NCBI GenBank assembly: GCA_043784965.1
Contig: JAYVXS010000080.1
Span: 1-48,855 of the forward strand
Origin: JAYTQQ01 sp043784965
GTDB lineage: Bacteria; Bdellovibrionota; Bdellovibrionia; Bdellovibrionales; JAMPXM01
Direction: 5' to 3'
Length of the DNA stretch: 48,855 bases
Both the position numbers and the translations under genes were made by a program. Positions 16,832 to 24,983 of the stretch are shown here, piece by piece. Numbering within the stretch: the stretch's first letter is position 1; each line of letters starts with the position of its first letter. The notes below the pieces were generated by a model, which searched no databases, was not told where the DNA came from, and was given only the letters and a program-made list of their open reading frames with translations.

Positions 16832-17284
16832 TTATTTTGCACGAACGTTTTTTGCTTTGAGAACCAAAGGAACAGGCTTTTGAGCTGCATGAGGATGAGC
16901 AGCACCTTTGTACGCTTTGAGTTTCAATAACAAATGACGAGCTAATTTATTTTTTGGCAGCATGCCTTGAACGGCTTGCTCGATTATGAAAGCTGGATCA
17001 GCGCCACGAACTTCTTCTGCAGAGCGGGACTTTAAAGAACCAAACCAACGAGAATGGCTGTAGTATTTTTTCTCTGTCCACTTCTTGCCACCCATTTCAA
17101 TTTTTTCAGAGTTGATTACAACTACGAAATCACCAGTGTCCATATGGGGGGTAAATTCAGCTTTGTTTTTTCCACGAATGACTTGCGCGATCTCGCTGGC
17201 CATTCTACCGAGAGTGAGGCCGGTCGCATCAACGATCCACCATTTGCGCTCAACTTCGTTTTCTTTTGCATTCCAGGTTTTCAT
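16832..17284 (-). CDS. rplM: 50S ribosomal protein L13
   Basis: This is an early-assembling large-subunit protein. Motifs are WWIVDATGLTLGRMASEIA, GKNKAEFTPHMDTGDFVVVIN (given here only in part: FTPHMDTGDFVVV), KKYYSHSRW, AVQGMLPKNKLAR and LKAYKGAAHPHAAQKP. I start it at ATG 17284 (MKTWNAKE), which has GGAGAT 6 bases upstream. The frame extends eight codons further but without support. It is the first gene of the rplM-rpsI operon. A short 11-bp repeat lies upstream. Confidence 0.96.
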   Translation of the reverse strand: MKTWNAKENEVERKWWIVDATGLTLGRMASEIAQVIRGKNKAEFTPHMDTGDFVVVINSEKIEMGGKKWTEKKYYSHSRWFGSLKSRSAEEVRGADPAFIIEQAVQGMLPKNKLARHLLLKLKAYKGAAHPHAAQKPVPLVLKAKNVRAK

Positions 17285-17305
17285 TACAGATCTCCGTCTT
17301 TCTTT

Positions 17306-17334
17306 CAACTTAGGGACAACTTAGGGTCAACTTT
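17306..17334. repeat. 11-bp tandem repeat upstream of rplM
   Basis: CAACTTAGGGA, CAACTTAGGGT and the partial CAACTTT make about 2.6 copies with period 11, between rplM and truA. The repeat lies 22 bases upstream of the rplM start, within the leader or promoter. Confidence 0.8.
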
Positions 17335-17357
17335 AGCGTTTAAACAAGTACACCTTT

Positions 17358-18128
17358 CTAGAGTTTACGGCACTTCCTGTCAAGTTCTGATGGATAATAA
17401 ACCTGAGAAAGATACAATCCTTGAGGGGGAGCCGTAGCTCCCGCTTTGCGTCTATCAAGGTAGCCGATGATTTCCTTCAATTTCTCGGGCCGATCACCAT
17501 TGAGGTTCATATCCAAGAGGGTTCCGACGATATTTCTGACCATTTGTTTCAAAAAGCCATTGCCCTGAATAATGAATTCGAGGGTATCGTGATCCTTTTG
17601 CACCCATTCGGCGCGGTAAATTTCGCGAGTTGTGGTCTTAACATCGCCCCCGGAGGTCTGAAAGCTCTTGAAATCTTTGCGACCTATCAGAAATTGCGAA
17701 GCTTCATTCAAAAAATCGATATTTAGCGGAAAGCGTACCCAATGGGTATGGCGAAACCTCAAAGCACTCGGTGTGACCCGATTCAGCACCATATAGCGAT
17801 AGGTTTTTTTGATCGAATTGGCGATTGAATGAAAGTGAGGGGGGGCTTCGAAGACATCCCGAACCACAATAGTAGGAGGAGTTAGGCGTATCAATGCATA
17901 GCGCAGATCAAATAGGCTGGGATCTCTCGGAGCATCGAAATGAGCGACCTGACCTGTGGCGTGGACGCCACTATCGGTGCGGCTTGCTCCTAAAACCGTA
18001 ATCGGGCGGCTATAAATTTTGCTCAAGGCAGCTTCAAGGGTCCCCTGAACTGATTTATGCCGAGTCTGGCGTTGCCAGCCGCAGAAATCGGCTCCGTCAT
18101 AAGAAACTATGAGTTTGGTGCGAAACAT
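17358..18128 (-). CDS. truA: tRNA pseudouridine(38-40) synthase
   Basis: TruA converts uridines 38-40 of the tRNA anticodon stem to pseudouridine. The catalytic Asp is in SRTDSGVHATGQ (Asp52 counting from ATG 18128), and YDGADFCGWQRQ and GNGFLKQMVRNIVGTL are family signatures. The protein is 256 aa from this start, which is the normal size. The frame is open to an ATG at 18242, adding 38 acidic/alanine-rich residues (starting MLEADLEVDSEMV) that are not part of the family. Neither start has a strong ribosome-binding site, so the longer form cannot be excluded. The gene lies 73 bp upstream of rplM and may be co-transcribed with it. Confidence 0.92.
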   Translation of the reverse strand: MFRTKLIVSYDGADFCGWQRQTRHKSVQGTLEAALSKIYSRPITVLGASRTDSGVHATGQVAHFDAPRDPSLFDLRYALIRLTPPTIVVRDVFEAPPHFHSIANSIKKTYRYMVLNRVTPSALRFRHTHWVRFPLNIDFLNEASQFLIGRKDFKSFQTSGGDVKTTTREIYRAEWVQKDHDTLEFIIQGNGFLKQMVRNIVGTLLDMNLNGDRPEKLKEIIGYLDRRKAGATAPPQGLYLSQVYYPSELDRKCRKL

Positions 18129-18337
18129 ACCGGGTGCCGCTTGGCGAAAAGGTGTATGGGCGGCAACTTCGACGGCCGGTGCGCCACAGGTGGCGAGTTC
18201 TGGAACCATTTCAGAATCAACTTCGAGATCGGCTTCAAGCATGCTGAAGTTATTAGCAGAATTCGATGGGTAGTGCGAGAAGTAAATTATTAAAAACTAC
18301 TTATAAGAGGCCCACCTCACAACTAACTAGTCATTCT

Positions 18338-18595
18338 TTACAATCCAAATAGCGCCTCGCACTGTCTTGCAGAACTACTAATTCCACTAATATCAACCTC
18401 TGGGAGATTATATTTCAAAGCATAAATGTTTCTAATAAAGGCCTCAACCAATGTGTCTTTACCTGTCCCTGGTAAACCAAACATCCAAAAAGCTTCTGGC
18501 AACTTTCTATTACCATCTTCATCAATTGATGTTTTAACTATATCCACAAGAACAGAAACGGCATGAGGTGTTTCTCCAAAGTACCTGTATTTCAT
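18338..18595 (-). pseudogene. P-loop NTPase fragment, probably decayed
   Basis: The frame encodes a Walker A GLPGTGKDT (about residues 40-48) in a context PEAFWMFGLPGTGKDTLVEAF, then stops after CEALFGL. There is no Walker B or rest of an ATPase domain, so it looks truncated at the C-terminus. The frame stays open upstream of the ATG for about 45 bases (reading NVGSLLV just before it), which suggests that the N-terminus is also incomplete. Base composition is more A/T-rich than in the neighbouring genes. I do not recognise the family. It is probably a relic of an acquired gene. Confidence 0.4.
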
Positions 18596-18858
18596 TACAA
18601 GAAGTGAACCAACATTGAGAACAAGACGAAAATGTTTTTACCCGGGTTTTTATTTATGGAGGTCATAAGCAAAAAGATTTTTAAACAGCGCTGTCCATGT
18701 CCTGTTTTGATTTTAAAGGATCAATTGGCTTTATGATTTTGAGCACCCGCTGAGTTCGTAAGACATTTAAGCTGGTTTAAAATTTGCTATCTTAAGTAAG
18801 TTGGAGCTCGGCTTTTTGCCTTTATTTTGAGAACGAATTTGTTTGTTTCGGAGGGTCC
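18596..18858. other. Intergenic region without recognised genes
   Basis: A/T-rich DNA between the P-loop fragment and a possible small ORF. It contains a near-palindrome around ACCCGGGT (centred near 18643) flanked by T and A runs. I see no tRNA, no clear promoter and no coding frame. Confidence 0.4.
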
Positions 18859-18978
18859 TTGCATTTTCGAATCACGCAACGGCATTTAAAAATAGCGCTG
18901 GTCTTTACGCTTTTGGTATCAATAGCGGCGGACGAAACTGTGCCACCGGTACGAATTTTTATTCCGTTAAAACTTTGA
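18859..18978 (+). CDS. Possible small membrane or secreted protein (39 aa)
   Basis: A TTG at 18859 with GGAGGG just upstream (spacing about 4) opens a frame of 39 codons ending at TGA 18976-18978. The product has a basic N-terminus (HFRITQRHLK), a hydrophobic stretch IALVFTLLVSIAA and a tail DETVPPVRIFIPLKL, like a short signal peptide or anchor. It ends one base before the stop of the convergent gene at 18980. There is no homology that I recognise, and the spacing of the ribosome-binding site is short, so it remains a weak call. Confidence 0.3.
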   Translation: MHFRITQRHLKIALVFTLLVSIAADETVPPVRIFIPLKL

Positions 18979-18979
18979 A

Positions 18980-20197
18980 TTAAAATTCTAAATTGAATCC
19001 GGCATTGAGGACCGAGCCAGTAAAATTATATTGTGGATGTACGCCAAGAATTTGCGTGAATTCAAGACTCACTGAAGCATGGTTGACGCCATAATTAGCC
19101 TCCAGCTGGCGGGCAGAGTTGGCATCTAGGCCGTCGACCATGATATTGATGCCGCCGACACCAACGCCGACAGCAGCGCCGGCAAATTTGGGAGTTCGAT
19201 TGTCATCACGAATTTCGCTAAAAACAAAGTATCCGGCACCGCCACCAAAATAAGGGGTCAGTATTTGGCTCTCTGAATATCTCATATGGTAAAGTGCGAC
19301 GATCGTATTTGGTAACATGACAAAGTTAAAGCTCACATCCGGAACCGTCGCTGGATCACGTTCGGGATCGGCCTGGTTAACAAAACGTCCAGAACCATTG
19401 GCAAAGAATACTCCGGTGCCAATGCGAATACCTAGGTCGCCAAAACTTCGATGAAATTGCTTTTCGTAGTCAAATAAAAAGCAGCCGACATACTTATCGG
19501 TATAAAGCTGTTTAAAGGTAGTGCCACTTTTTTGATTTTCTAAATTTGGCGCAGGATACAAGCCAAACTTGATTGAGGCCGAGTAATTGTGCGGACTTTT
19601 TTCATAACCATAGAAAAAATCCCCATTTTTTTTCACTTCGAGTGGCGGGGTGATTTTAAGGGGGCCTTCTTTGCCGTACTGTAGAGGAGTAGTTGCTTGT
19701 TTACTTACGTCCACTTCATCAGTGGCTTTGCTTCTTTCGTAAATATAATTACCGTCGTCATCAATTGATTTCGGTCGATCAATATTTAATGGGATTTGGT
19801 TTCCTGTGGTGCGAGCTGCCTTAGGTTTGCCTAAAAGTTTGGGGGCTTTTTGCTTGATCGGTAGCAGAGTGGCCTTAGGTGTAAAGGGAACCTTCGGCGC
19901 TAAGTTTGTCATAGGTCCTGAGTTCGTCTTAGGTGTTAATTTTGCTTTAGGTTCTATGGTGGGCGTCGGCAAGCTCTCTTCTGTTTTGGCATTTGGATAA
20001 GGAGCTTCTGCCGGTGGAGCTTCCTCTTCGGGCTTCATTTCAACCTCTGGAGTGGTCTGATTGTCTTTTGCCATATGTTCGGCATCTACATTTTCAGAGG
20101 CTTCATTCTGGGCCACAGATTGCGCAATATTTTGTGCTAGACTGATGCTTGAAAAGCAAAAAATATTAAGCAGACAGAGGAGATTTTTAAAATTCAC
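18980..20197 (-). CDS. Putative outer-membrane beta-barrel protein with Pro/Lys-rich linker
   Basis: A signal peptide (residues 1-21, ending SLA) leads to an acidic then Pro/Thr/Lys-rich stretch (about 35-125) with degenerate repeats such as EPKAKLTPKTN and APKVPFTPKA. A C-terminal domain of about 200 residues (from SASIKFGLYPAP) shows barrel-like strands, glycine-rich turns (YFGGGAGYFVF, AAVGVGVGGINI) and a final strand SVLNAGFNLEF ending in Phe. This fits an OmpW/OprF-sized barrel anchored in the outer membrane with a periplasmic linker. The start overlaps the stop of the upstream CFI-box gene by 4 bases, so the two are co-translated. The function is unknown. Confidence 0.65.
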   Translation of the reverse strand: MNFKNLLCLLNIFCFSSISLAQNIAQSVAQNEASENVDAEHMAKDNQTTPEVEMKPEEEAPPAEAPYPNAKTEESLPTPTIEPKAKLTPKTNSGPMTNLAPKVPFTPKATLLPIKQKAPKLLGKPKAARTTGNQIPLNIDRPKSIDDDGNYIYERSKATDEVDVSKQATTPLQYGKEGPLKITPPLEVKKNGDFFYGYEKSPHNYSASIKFGLYPAPNLENQKSGTTFKQLYTDKYVGCFLFDYEKQFHRSFGDLGIRIGTGVFFANGSGRFVNQADPERDPATVPDVSFNFVMLPNTIVALYHMRYSESQILTPYFGGGAGYFVFSEIRDDNRTPKFAGAAVGVGVGGINIMVDGLDANSARQLEANYGVNHASVSLEFTQILGVHPQYNFTGSVLNAGFNLEF

Positions 20198-21795
20198 CGC
20201 TGACGCCTTTTTCTAGGTGTCGCAGCCGCCAAAGATCTTTTCGCCAAAATAATTTTCAAAAACAACAGAGCTAGTATGATTAGGCTGACAAAAAGTAATG
20301 AGGCGTTGAGGGCACCCATTTTGACTGACAGCGAAGCGAAACCAAGTACTGGCCACAAAGCAAATCGCGTTGCCGTCCTAAGGCTCTCATGGCGTGCAAT
20401 AAATCCGGCAATTTTTGGTGAATAGCGGTAGTAAAGCTCGACGAACGATCGGCCCCAGGCTTTTTTAAGTAAAAAGAGATCTCTGAAGTTGCGAAATGTT
20501 TGCACTTCTGTGGCCATCGACGAGCCATAGGCAGCTGTCGCGATAAAGCAATTGAGATTTTCAGCTAGAATTGCACTTATTTCATCTGGTTTTACGATGT
20601 GGCAGGTTTGATCATCAGCTATGCCCGCTTGATTTTTTATTCCGTAAGCTTTTTGTCCTGGCTTGGGGGCTCGACAATTAGCTGAGTCTTGAGAGGCTTG
20701 CGTCCAGAAGCCGACGTTGCCGGCTTGATCTTCAGCGGCCATTTTAAAATAATATTTATAAGTATTGGTGAGATCACTGATTAGGCGTGTATCGAAATTA
20801 ATGCCACCGGCAGCTCCAGCCGTTGTCGGGACAGATACAACAATACGTTTATAATGTTCAAATGAAGTTTTAGGGTTGATAGTCGCAAATCCACCTCTCT
20901 CATAATACAAACGAATCGCCTGAAAAGTTGTATTACTAAAAGCCGGAAAGCCAGCAGCCGAGTCAACCACTTCAAGTCTGGCACTAGAATCGCCAGAACT
21001 CACATCAAAATAACAAAGTGGCTTATTCGTGGAGCCATCGCAGCCATCATTTAAACTTTGATATGAGGGCAAAGCATTTCTAAATTTCTGTTGAAATACA
21101 ATACTGATACTAATGTAGTCGTCTGAACCAGTGCCAGCAGTTGGTGTTGATGTTGCGACGCCGAGGCTGTTCCCGGTGACAGAAATTCCGAGGCGCATGG
21201 TGATGCTAAATCCATCCAAGGTGGCATTCGGAAAAGTGGCAAATTGCGAAGTTCCGCCAAGGGCTTGAACCAACTGATCCCAGGTGAGGGTCAATTTCAC
21301 CAAGGTATTTGCCGTTACCTTTGTTGAAGCTGAATTAGAAGAAATTAAATTTGCCGGAAAGGGTGTGACGCCAGTGGCGTCGGTGAGTAGACCTATGCCA
21401 GATGCGGTATTAGAGTAAAATTGAAAGGTGATCAGTGTCCCAGGTAGAACTTGAGCTTCATTGCAGGCAACTAAGGCCGCGTCTCCCGTGGTGCCATCGG
21501 GAATATTGGCGTACTTACAGGTATCGCAGGTGCCATTGGTCACGCCATTTGTTGAACATTGGCCAGAGTCACCGGCGGCACCGCCGTAAATAATATAGGT
21601 TCCAACAGTAGCGGGTGGAGCGGGAGGTGCTCCTGGAGTCGTCGGCGTGGGCGCCGTAGTTGCCGCAGTAAAGCCAGAATGTTTAGATACCCCGGTGGGA
21701 GCCAAAATTTGAATGGCTGCCAAAACTGAATGGTTACAGAGAATGACGAGGACAAAAATTAGTGATGATGCAATACTTTTTAGACGGGATCTCAT
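20194..21795 (-). CDS. Surface protein with C-terminal CFI-box and membrane anchor
   Basis: A signal peptide (about residues 1-26) precedes a Thr/Ala/Pro-rich, cysteine-containing extracellular region of about 380 residues. The motif NCFIATAAYGS follows, which is the hallmark of CFI-box-CTERM proteins. A region rich in aromatic and basic residues (FRDLFLLKKAWGRSF, YYRYSPKIAGFI), a hydrophobic helix (LLFVSLIILALLFLKIIL) and a basic end RKRRQR follow. The C-terminal module is thought to be a sorting or anchoring signal; this is family knowledge of limited depth. Paired Cys (CSTNG, CDTC, GCDGS, LCYFD) suggest disulfides outside the cytoplasm. It is co-translated with the barrel protein downstream. 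The role may be surface attachment. Confidence 0.7.
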   Translation of the reverse strand: MRSRLKSIASSLIFVLVILCNHSVLAAIQILAPTGVSKHSGFTAATTAPTPTTPGAPPAPPATVGTYIIYGGAAGDSGQCSTNGVTNGTCDTCKYANIPDGTTGDAALVACNEAQVLPGTLITFQFYSNTASGIGLLTDATGVTPFPANLISSNSASTKVTANTLVKLTLTWDQLVQALGGTSQFATFPNATLDGFSITMRLGISVTGNSLGVATSTPTAGTGSDDYISISIVFQQKFRNALPSYQSLNDGCDGSTNKPLCYFDVSSGDSSARLEVVDSAAGFPAFSNTTFQAIRLYYERGGFATINPKTSFEHYKRIVVSVPTTAGAAGGINFDTRLISDLTNTYKYYFKMAAEDQAGNVGFWTQASQDSANCRAPKPGQKAYGIKNQAGIADDQTCHIVKPDEISAILAENLNCFIATAAYGSSMATEVQTFRNFRDLFLLKKAWGRSFVELYYRYSPKIAGFIARHESLRTATRFALWPVLGFASLSVKMGALNASLLFVSLIILALLFLKIILAKRSLAAATPRKRRQR

Positions 21796-21818
21796 ATCTT
21801 AAATTGGAGCACCTTCCC

Positions 21819-22029
21819 GTCCAGATGTCAAAACGCGAGTTCATTGAGAGAAAAGCGCAACTGCTTGTTATCCTTTGAAAATACTTCAGCAGAATTCGAA
21901 ATGTTGCATTCGCCGTAGCGCCGGAGATACGACTCCGCGACATTTTGAATTTTGCTTCGTCTTTTCAAAGGCTTCCTTCGCATTTGCAGCTTTTCTCTCA
22001 TTGAGCTCGCGTTAAAAATATCCGGATTA
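21819..22029. repeat. Long hairpin element B (about 210 bp inverted repeat)
   Basis: The arms match over nearly their whole length. CGCGAGTTCATTGAGAGAAA pairs with the complement CGCGAGCTCAATGAGAGAAA, then CCTTTGAAAA and AATTC..AAATGT blocks also pair, closing at CGGAG-atacga-CTCCG (about 21922-21937). The outer right end reads CTAATCCGGATATTT on the minus strand, close to the end of element A (CTAGCCCGGATATTT). It separates asd from the CFI-box gene and supplies the asd stop codon TAA. Confidence 0.85.
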
Positions 22030-23109
22030 GAGACCAAAAAGCTGTTCTGCTATTTGAATGCCGTTGAGAGCAGCACCTTTTCGTAAATTGTCGGCGACAA
22101 CCCACATCATCCAAGTGTCTCGCGACTCAAACTCCGAATGAATTCGCCCTATATAGACCGCGTCTTTTCCGGAGGCGAAACTCGGTGTCGGATATTTTTC
22201 TGGGCTATTGAGAGACAAAACTTCAATACCCGCAGCTTCAGCAAGACATAGTTCAATTTCATGTTGGCTCAGGTCCTTTTTCTTAAGCGTGACCCAAACA
22301 GCCTCTGCATGCGAATTTAGGGTCGGTACGCGCACAGTAAATGCAGAAATTCTCAATTCCATTTGCCTTAGAATTTTTTTGCTTTCAAAAATTATTTTTC
22401 GCTCTTCGCCACAAAAGCCACTGTCATCAAAATCGCCAATCTGCGGAATTGAATTGAAGGCAATATTTTTCGGAAAAATTTTAGCCGTCGCTGAAATTGA
22501 ACCTGAATTTGAGCTATCATCTCTAAGACGTGTCAACTCATGACTCGTATTTTCTACCAGCTCGCTCATGCCATCTCGGCCAGCCCCACTAACCGATTGG
22601 TAACTGGCGACTCTTACGGACTCAATGCCGTATTTTTTTTGCAGTGGAGCCAGCGCTACCACCAACTGAATGGTCGAACAATTTGGATTTACAATGATTG
22701 TCGGTTTTGCTGCGTTTTTCAGAAGTAGATCGCCATTCACCTCAGGCACGACGAGATCAAAAGCCTCATCCATTCGAAAAGCTGAAGAATTATCAACTGC
22801 ATAGGCGCCATTTGCGACCGCAATAGGAGCCCATTTCTTACTAATTTCTTCTCCGGCCGAGAAAAAAACAATATCGAGCCCTTGAAAACAAGAGTCTTGC
22901 AGTACGTTGATAGGATATTCTATGGCGTTGAGCGTTCGAGTCATTCCGAGTGACGCATCACTGGCAAACAACTTCAAATCGCCAAATGGGAATTTACGTT
23001 CTTGTAAAAGTGCGATGAAGGTTTCACCAACGACGCCGGTGGCGCCAACAACACCAACATTTATTCTTTTTATTTGCGTATTTACTATTCTTTCTGCTTG
23101 CGTACTCAA
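22027..23109 (-). CDS. asd: Aspartate-semialdehyde dehydrogenase
   Basis: This enzyme reduces aspartyl phosphate with NADPH, on the route to lysine, diaminopimelate, threonine and methionine. NADPH-binding GVVGATGVVGE (19-29), SAGEEIS, VDNSSAFRM, catalytic Cys144 in NPNCSTIQL, SYQSVSGAGRDGM and the substrate/proton-relay region RVPTLNSHAEA are all present. The length of 360 aa suits the family. The start overlaps the pssA stop by 4 bases. Its stop codon lies within the outer end of hairpin element B. Confidence 0.95.
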   Translation of the reverse strand: MSTQAERIVNTQIKRINVGVVGATGVVGETFIALLQERKFPFGDLKLFASDASLGMTRTLNAIEYPINVLQDSCFQGLDIVFFSAGEEISKKWAPIAVANGAYAVDNSSAFRMDEAFDLVVPEVNGDLLLKNAAKPTIIVNPNCSTIQLVVALAPLQKKYGIESVRVASYQSVSGAGRDGMSELVENTSHELTRLRDDSSNSGSISATAKIFPKNIAFNSIPQIGDFDDSGFCGEERKIIFESKKILRQMELRISAFTVRVPTLNSHAEAVWVTLKKKDLSQHEIELCLAEAAGIEVLSLNSPEKYPTPSFASGKDAVYIGRIHSEFESRDTWMMWVVADNLRKGAALNGIQIAEQLFGL

Positions 23110-23978
23110 TCGTGCTCCTCGTCCGTTCGTATACCGCTATTAGAGATTTCACCGTCTAAGTGTTCATCTGCTATTTCTTCGTGCAAGTCATCCTCGATAC
23201 TTGAACTTATTGGCTTGGGATGAGGGTGTTTACCAATTTTAAGAACTCCAAAGACAGCTCCCATTACGGCATAGCTCATAAAAAGTAAAAAGAGCATAAC
23301 TTCAGGTTTAGTTGCAATGATAAAAACCAAGGCAACACCAATCACAAGATACCAAAAGGGTTTGCGTCCCTTTAAATCAATATCTTTAAAACTTCTATAA
23401 CGAAAATTACTGACCATTACAAAGGCGAGCAAAATTGTCATTGCAAGTAGATAATATGAGCGGCTTGCCTCGATATCGAGTTCGGTAAATGCAAGGACTG
23501 AACTGGCTACAATTCCACCAGCCATGGGAATGGGAAGCCCTTGAAAGTAATTTTTTTCAATGACGTTGGCTTGTACATTGAAACGAGCCAGTCTTAAAGC
23601 GCCACAACATGCAAAGAGAAAGCTAGCGAGCCAGCCGATGCGGCCAAAGGGTTGAAGAGCCCAAAGATAAAGTAAAATACCCGGCGCGACACCAAAGCTC
23701 ACGAGATCACAGAGCGAATCATATTCGGCTCCGAATTGGCTCGTCGAATGGGTGATTCGTGCTACCCGCCCATCGAGCAAGTCAAAAACCGCAGCGCCGA
23801 CGATCGCGTAGGCGGCGTGGGTAAAATCTTGCTGAATGGATAACACAATGGCGACAAATCCAAAGAACATATTTCCGGTTGTGAGTAGGTTAGGTAAGAC
23901 GTAAATATGCATACTAACCCGTTGTCTGATGCGCCTGGTACTCGCCCGTACAGCTTCAATTCTTTTTTCACTTACCAT
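23106..23978 (-). CDS. pssA: CDP-diacylglycerol-serine O-phosphatidyltransferase
   Basis: PssA makes phosphatidylserine from CDP-diacylglycerol and serine, the precursor of phosphatidylethanolamine. The CDP-alcohol transferase motif is intact: DLLDGRVAR, then GAEYDSLCD (pattern D-x2-DG-x2-AR-x8-G-x3-D-x3-D). Around eight membrane helices are visible. I start it at ATG 23978 (MVSEKRIEA), which has GAGG 6 bases upstream; the frame extends 27 codons further into the upstream gene. The C-terminal tail of about 45 residues is strongly acidic (SSIEDDLHEE..), which is not part of the catalytic domain. It lies between the lipid kinase gene and asd. Confidence 0.92.
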   Translation of the reverse strand: MVSEKRIEAVRASTRRIRQRVSMHIYVLPNLLTTGNMFFGFVAIVLSIQQDFTHAAYAIVGAAVFDLLDGRVARITHSTSQFGAEYDSLCDLVSFGVAPGILLYLWALQPFGRIGWLASFLFACCGALRLARFNVQANVIEKNYFQGLPIPMAGGIVASSVLAFTELDIEASRSYYLLAMTILLAFVMVSNFRYRSFKDIDLKGRKPFWYLVIGVALVFIIATKPEVMLFLLFMSYAVMGAVFGVLKIGKHPHPKPISSSIEDDLHEEIADEHLDGEISNSGIRTDEEHD

Positions 23979-24004
23979 AATATGCCTCAAAAGATGACTT
24001 AAAT

Positions 24005-24688
24005 TTAAATGCCAAATCCACCAAAGAGATAGAATAAAACCGACAGGAATAAAGCACAAAGAACTGGAAATGTAAAATTATCATCGAGTTTTCCGATCGG
24101 AACAAGCTCGCTAAGGGCACCAATCACTCCTGAGAGTGGACTCACGATAAAGAGGCGCTCAATCATAATGTTGTTTTGGTAGTAATATATTGCCGAAATT
24201 ATACAACAAACAATGAATGCTGCGCCAGTGCCTTGCAAAGTTTTTTGACGGACGATTCGATCTCGACCAAAGCGAATTCCAAAATAACTGGCGAGCGGAT
24301 CAGCAAAGGCGAGAAACAATAGGCTTAAAATTACAATGTGAGGCGAGAAAAAAAGCAAAATCAGCCCACCGGCAAATAGATAGGTTGTCCCGGACAAGGC
24401 ATCGAACTCATTTTTTCTCATGCACCAGCCGAAGGTTTTAAAAACTATGGCATTGAGGCGCCGAGATCTTTGGCGGAGCAGATCAAGCGGTAAAATAATT
24501 GAAATAAGAGGCAGCAAAATGTGCAGAGAAGTCTGTTTTCCAAAATAAGCATAAATCAGTGCCATTAACGAGACGCCACAAATATGCCAAATTTTTCTTG
24601 GTAAATGAAGGTCTTCTCTGCCCTTTAAATGCATTGAATGAAACTGTAAAGTTTGGCGCTGTTCTTCAAACAACTTATTTTCAATCAT
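24005..24688 (-). CDS. DGK1/SEC59-family CTP-dependent lipid kinase
   Basis: This polytopic membrane protein of 227 aa belongs to the dolichol kinase/phytol kinase/Dgk1 family, which phosphorylates polyprenols, phytol or diacylglycerol with CTP. Signature parts are LPRKIWHICG near the N-terminus, LAFADPLASYFGIRFGRDRI, a KTLQGTGAAF loop, and GKLDDNFTFPVL at the end. About seven hydrophobic helices are seen. It lies 26 bp upstream of pssA. Phosphatidic acid made from diacylglycerol would feed CDP-diacylglycerol and then PssA, so I favour a diacylglycerol kinase. Dolichol or undecaprenol kinase is the alternative. Confidence 0.78.
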   Translation of the reverse strand: MIENKLFEEQRQTLQFHSMHLKGREDLHLPRKIWHICGVSLMALIYAYFGKQTSLHILLPLISIILPLDLLRQRSRRLNAIVFKTFGWCMRKNEFDALSGTTYLFAGGLILLFFSPHIVILSLLFLAFADPLASYFGIRFGRDRIVRQKTLQGTGAAFIVCCIISAIYYYQNNIMIERLFIVSPLSGVIGALSELVPIGKLDDNFTFPVLCALFLSVLFYLFGGFGI

Positions 24689-24727
24689 CTTGTTGTCCTT
24701 CTACCTTGTTGTCCTTCTACCTTGTTG
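24689..24727. repeat. 16-bp tandem repeat upstream of the lipid kinase gene
   Basis: CTTGTTGTCCTTCTAC occurs twice exactly (24689-24704, 24705-24720) followed by CTTGTTG. On the minus strand each unit contains AGAAGGACAA, with AAGGA as a possible ribosome-binding sequence directly before the kinase start. Copy number could therefore alter translation. Confidence 0.85.
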
Positions 24728-24983
24728 AGACAATCTAATCACGGCTTTGGCGATGGCGCCATTGCCAATAATCAGGACCTAAAAATGGCACTTTTGATGC
24801 CAGCCTTTATACAGCCCAAATATCTGGAATAACTAATTAAAATGCTTTTGTCCAGGCCCGTGTTGCAAGTGCGCCCAATGGGCAGGACAGTCATGCAGAA
24901 TTTCACCCGCTAAAGCTCCAAAAATCGAGAGGAATTTGAGCTCCTGTGCTTGATATTTGCAAGCTATTCTATTGGGAGAGCTT

